Positions 4,387 through 7,111 of a stretch of DNA of 7,111 bases are shown one piece after another. The DNA is taken from NCBI GenBank assembly GCA_964576115.1, contig CAZNUA010000030.1:37919-45029 (forward strand), in the 5' to 3' direction. The notes beneath the pieces were generated by a model. That model did not search any database and was not told the origin of the DNA. It saw only the letters and a program-made list of their open reading frames with translations. The position numbers were made by a program, and so were the translations under genes. Position 1 is the stretch's first letter; every line of letters starts with the position of its first letter. The DNA is from CAYSYY01 sp964576115 [NCBI: uncultured Gemmatimonadota bacterium]. Its GTDB lineage: Bacteria > Blakebacterota > Blakebacteria > Blakebacterales.

Positions 4387-7111
4387 TCGCCCCGCCCCGG
4401 CTGGCCTCGGCGCTGCTCCGCTGTTTCTGCGCCCCCGAACGACTCGCTGAGACCCGGGGCGATCTGCGGGAGGCCTTTGAGCGCTGGATGCATTCCCGGG
4501 GAGTGGGGTACGCCCGCCGTCGGTACTGGCGGGAAACCCTGCTGGTGCCGTTCTGGCGCAACGTGAGCTGGTGGCGCGCTGTCCGGGATGCCGCTACGAC
4601 CGGAAAGGCCGCCGACGAAGGCGACGAGCGGATTGCCCCGGAGAGGACTGCCCCGGAGAGGATTGCCCCTTCACCCCGACCGGCGCCCGACCTCATCCCC
4701 CCTTCCCCCCGACACCCGGGAGAGTTCGGGTGGAATGTAGGCCAGGATATACGCTACGCCCTGCGGGCCCTGCGCCGCAGTCCCGGCTATACCCTCACCG
4801 CCCTGCTGATCCTGGCCGCCGGCATCGGAGGGGGGGTGACGGTCTTCACCCTGGCCGACACCCTGTTTCTGGAACCGCCGCCGCACATCCGGGAGCCGGA
4901 GACACTCGTCGGATTCGAACAGGTCATGGACACCGGGCAAGCCATGCTCTCCTGGGGTTATTACGATTATGACTGGTATCGAGAACGAACCGAGGTGTTT
5001 TCCGGGATCACGGCCTATACCGGTTTCCCCGGCACCCGGGGGATGAGTCCCCAGACGGGGGGCGAGATCGCCGTCGGTGAAGGGGAAGACATCGTCCAGG
5101 CGCTGGCCTGGGTCGTATCGGGCAATTTCTTCGACGTTCTCGGTACGCCCCTGGCCCGGGGGGGCGGATTCACGCTCGATGACACGGGTCTCGAGAGCGG
5201 CCGGCCCGAGGTCATCATCAGCCATGGTTTCTGGCGGCGGCAATTCGGCGAAGATCCAGGTGTACTCGAGCGCCCGCTCCATCTGAACGGACATTCTTTT
5301 CGTGTTGTCGGTATCGCCCCCGAAGGATTCCGGGGGGTGAATCCTCTCGAGGTACCCCCCGATCTCTATCTCCCCATTCTGGCGGCGAGCACGACTTTAC
5401 AGAGCGATATCGTCAACTTTGAACGCTTCGATCGCGAGGGGAATCCGACCGCAGGGCGATCGCTCGTGCTCGTCGCCCGCCTCGAACCGGGCGTGGATGT
5501 CACCGCCGCCAGGACGCACCTGGCGGTTCTGCAGGAAGAATGGGAGGCGGAGTTCGGAGCGTGGTCTGAAGCCATGTACGACGGATCCTATCGCGCACGG
5601 CTGCGTTCCGATATTCACTCCAGCCCGCCGGTCGAGCAGAGCCTGACCTTTCTGGCGCTCATCGTCGGAGCGGTCTTCCTGATCGCCTGTGCCAATATCG
5701 CCATCCTGCTGCTGGCCCGGACCTCGGCCCGGCAGCGGGAAATCGGTATCCGCACGGCCCTGGGGGCGGGCCGGACCCGGATCGTCCGGCAGGTTCTCAC
5801 CGAGTGTCTGCTTCTCTCGGGTATCGGAGGCGTGCTGGGGATCGGGGTGGCGATCCTGACGGTCCGGGGGGCCGCCGTGACTTTGCCCTGGGATATCGGG
5901 GCGCGGATCGCTTTTCATCCCGATGCCACCGTCATCCTCTTCGCGGTTCTTCTCGCCACTCTGGCTGCGGTTCTTTTCGGGACCGGTCCGGCCTGGAGCC
6001 TGTCCCGTCTCGCTCCGACCCGGGTCATACACCGCTCGGAACGGGGCCGGACGCGGATCCGGTTACGCAACGGTCTCGTCGTGGGGCAGTCGGCCCTGTG
6101 CATCATCCTGCTCGTGATCGGCGGTCTGCTGGCCCGCAGCCTGGATGCGGCCCGCGATGTGGAGCTGGGTTTCGAACCCGACCGCCGGATACTCATGAGC
6201 CTTCGATTGGGGAATCACGGTTATTCCCAGACCGAAGGGCGGGAGCTGATCACCGGCATGCTGGACCGGCTCGCCGCCGAGCCGGGTGTAGCCGGGGTTT
6301 CCACCTGCCACCGCCGACCCTTCTGGGGAAGCTGGACGATGGATTTCACGCCCCCCGGCGCCGGTCCCGATGCTGAGACCTTTCAATCAGCCATGAACCT
6401 CGCCGGTCCCGGCTACTGCGAACTCATGGGGATCGACCTCGCGGCGGGACGGGAGTTCAACCGGGACGACAATCTGTCGGCCCCGCGGGTGGCCGTTGTC
6501 AGCGAGGAATTCGCCCGCCGCATGTGGCCCGGCGAGAATCCGCTGGGCAAGACTCATCCCTTCCTGTCTCCGTACTCAGAGGAGAACTGGACAGTCGTCG
6601 GCGTGGCCGGTGATGCCATCTATTACACCATTCAGGAATCGACCTGGCCGATGGTCTACCTGCCCCATCTCCAGCTCTATCAGGGCCGGATGTCGTTCGT
6701 GGTCAAAACCCACGACGATCCCCGGGCGATGCTCCGCCCGGTCGAACTGGCGATGCGGGAACTCGATCCCAACCTGGCCATCGAACCCCTGGTCCTGTCC
6801 GATCTCGTGACCGAAGAATGTGCTCCTTACCGTATCTGGGGTACTTTCGTGGCCCTCTTCGCCGCCCTGGCGCTGCTCCTGTCCGCCGCCGGCCTGTACG
6901 GGGTACAGGCTTTCCTCATCACCCGCCGCAAGCGCGAGATCGGTGTCCGGATGGCCCTGGGTTCGACCGGACGGCAGGTTCTGCGCACGATCATCGGCCG
7001 CGGACTGTTGCTCGGCGGTCTGGGGGCGACGATCGGTATCCTTGCCGCCCTGTGGCTGGAGCGTCTGGTCCGGGGTCTGCTCTTCGGGGTTTCACCGCAC
7101 GACCCGACCGT
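4383..7111 (+). CDS. FtsX-like permease of the ADOP type with N-terminal prefix domain (3' end off window)
   Basis: Inner-membrane MacB/FtsX-type permease in which two permease modules are fused in one chain. The 909 codons present are uninterrupted. Residues 1-75 form a prefix domain (LRCFCAPERLAETRGDLREAF followed by RRRYWRETLL) known from PadR-linked permeases. Residues 76-116 are a Pro/Glu/Arg-rich linker. Module 1 has TM1 (about 138-158), a large periplasmic region, and TMs near 422-445, 470-495 and 517-537, with REIGIRTALGAGR (452-464) between. Module 2 begins with a TM at about 565-584 and has a second periplasmic region, TMs near 820-843 and 869-891, and the matching REIGVRMALGS (851-861). 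By family comparison only the last TM and a short tail should be missing. GAGG (4372-4375) precedes the ATG by 7 nt. No nucleotide-binding subunit is encoded here; the substrate is unknown, with efflux or lipoprotein/peptide export guessed from MacB relatives. Confidence 0.92.
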   Translation, partial: MIAPPRLASALLRCFCAPERLAETRGDLREAFERWMHSRGVGYARRRYWRETLLVPFWRNVSWWRAVRDAATTGKAADEGDERIAPERTAPERIAPSPRPAPDLIPPSPRHPGEFGWNVGQDIRYALRALRRSPGYTLTALLILAAGIGGGVTVFTLADTLFLEPPPHIREPETLVGFEQVMDTGQAMLSWGYYDYDWYRERTEVFSGITAYTGFPGTRGMSPQTGGEIAVGEGEDIVQALAWVVSGNFFDVLGTPLARGGGFTLDDTGLESGRPEVIISHGFWRRQFGEDPGVLERPLHLNGHSFRVVGIAPEGFRGVNPLEVPPDLYLPILAASTTLQSDIVNFERFDREGNPTAGRSLVLVARLEPGVDVTAARTHLAVLQEEWEAEFGAWSEAMYDGSYRARLRSDIHSSPPVEQSLTFLALIVGAVFLIACANIAILLLARTSARQREIGIRTALGAGRTRIVRQVLTECLLLSGIGGVLGIGVAILTVRGAAVTLPWDIGARIAFHPDATVILFAVLLATLAAVLFGTGPAWSLSRLAPTRVIHRSERGRTRIRLRNGLVVGQSALCIILLVIGGLLARSLDAARDVELGFEPDRRILMSLRLGNHGYSQTEGRELITGMLDRLAAEPGVAGVSTCHRRPFWGSWTMDFTPPGAGPDAETFQSAMNLAGPGYCELMGIDLAAGREFNRDDNLSAPRVAVVSEEFARRMWPGENPLGKTHPFLSPYSEENWTVVGVAGDAIYYTIQESTWPMVYLPHLQLYQGRMSFVVKTHDDPRAMLRPVELAMRELDPNLAIEPLVLSDLVTEECAPYRIWGTFVALFAALALLLSAAGLYGVQAFLITRRKREIGVRMALGSTGRQVLRTIIGRGLLLGGLGATIGILAALWLERLVRGLLFGVSPHDPT
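4626..4670 (+). repeat. 15-nt tandem repeat, three copies, in the permease linker
   Basis: Three consecutive 15-nt units starting at 4626, 4641 and 4656 encode ER(I/T)AP three times (permease residues 82-96). Units differ at only one to three bases, for example ATT/ACT and a final CCT instead of CCG. Being a multiple of three, copy-number change would keep the reading frame. It lies in the low-complexity linker between the prefix domain and the first membrane segment. Confidence 0.8.

Noticed and set aside
5397-6032. Minus-strand open frames opposite the permease (also 4671-5294 and 6063-6386)
   Set aside because: The plus strand here encodes a continuous FtsX-like permease with recognisable motifs on both sides. 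The antisense products are Asp/Arg/Gly-rich and featureless.
1-7111. CRISPR array, insertion sequence or prophage remnants
   Set aside because: There are no regularly spaced repeats, no transposase or integrase-like frames, and no terminal inverted repeats or target-site duplications. The tRNA 3' end has no visible att-like duplication inside the window.

Overview
The window comes from a G+C-rich bacterium. It holds two gene blocks that diverge from a 232-bp intergenic region (3813-4044). The minus-strand block reads tRNA(CAU) > tilS > hpt > ftsH, a conserved housekeeping order found in many bacterial phyla. The plus-strand block is padR followed by a large FtsX-like permease of the ADOP type (acidobacterial duplicated orphan permease), which runs off the right edge. 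A PadR regulator next to an ADOP permease is common in Acidobacteriota and Gemmatimonadota and in some other high-GC, soil- or sediment-associated phyla. A lineage of that kind is my best guess, but phylogeny cannot be fixed from sequence reading alone.

Minus-strand block, right to left. A complete 77-nt tRNA with a CAU anticodon (3736-3812) has an encoded CCA end. Two short hairpins follow (3710-3726 and 3676-3697), the second with a short T-rich tail, and tilS begins only a few bases later. tilS (tRNA-Ile lysidine synthetase, 2169-3653) is followed after 41 nt or less by hpt (hypoxanthine phosphoribosyltransferase, 1570 to about 2127). hpt has no ATG, GTG or TTG at the position where its conserved N-terminus begins. 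ftsH (membrane AAA+ zinc protease) starts at a GTG only 4 nt after the hpt stop, and its Shine-Dalgarno sequence lies in the last hpt codons. The 3' end of ftsH is off the left edge.

Plus-strand block. padR (4045-4386) and the permease gene (from 4383) overlap by ATGA, so they form one translationally coupled unit. An AT-rich island with a small inverted repeat lies just upstream of padR and is a candidate promoter/operator for autorepression. The permease has an N-terminal prefix domain, a low-complexity linker containing a 15-nt x 3 tandem repeat, and two FtsX-type permease modules. No ATPase gene is visible in the window.

Nothing here is clearly a novel system. The points most worth a second look are the non-canonical hpt start, the CAU tRNA beside the enzyme that modifies a CAU tRNA, the hairpins between them, and the repeat-rich divergent control region.
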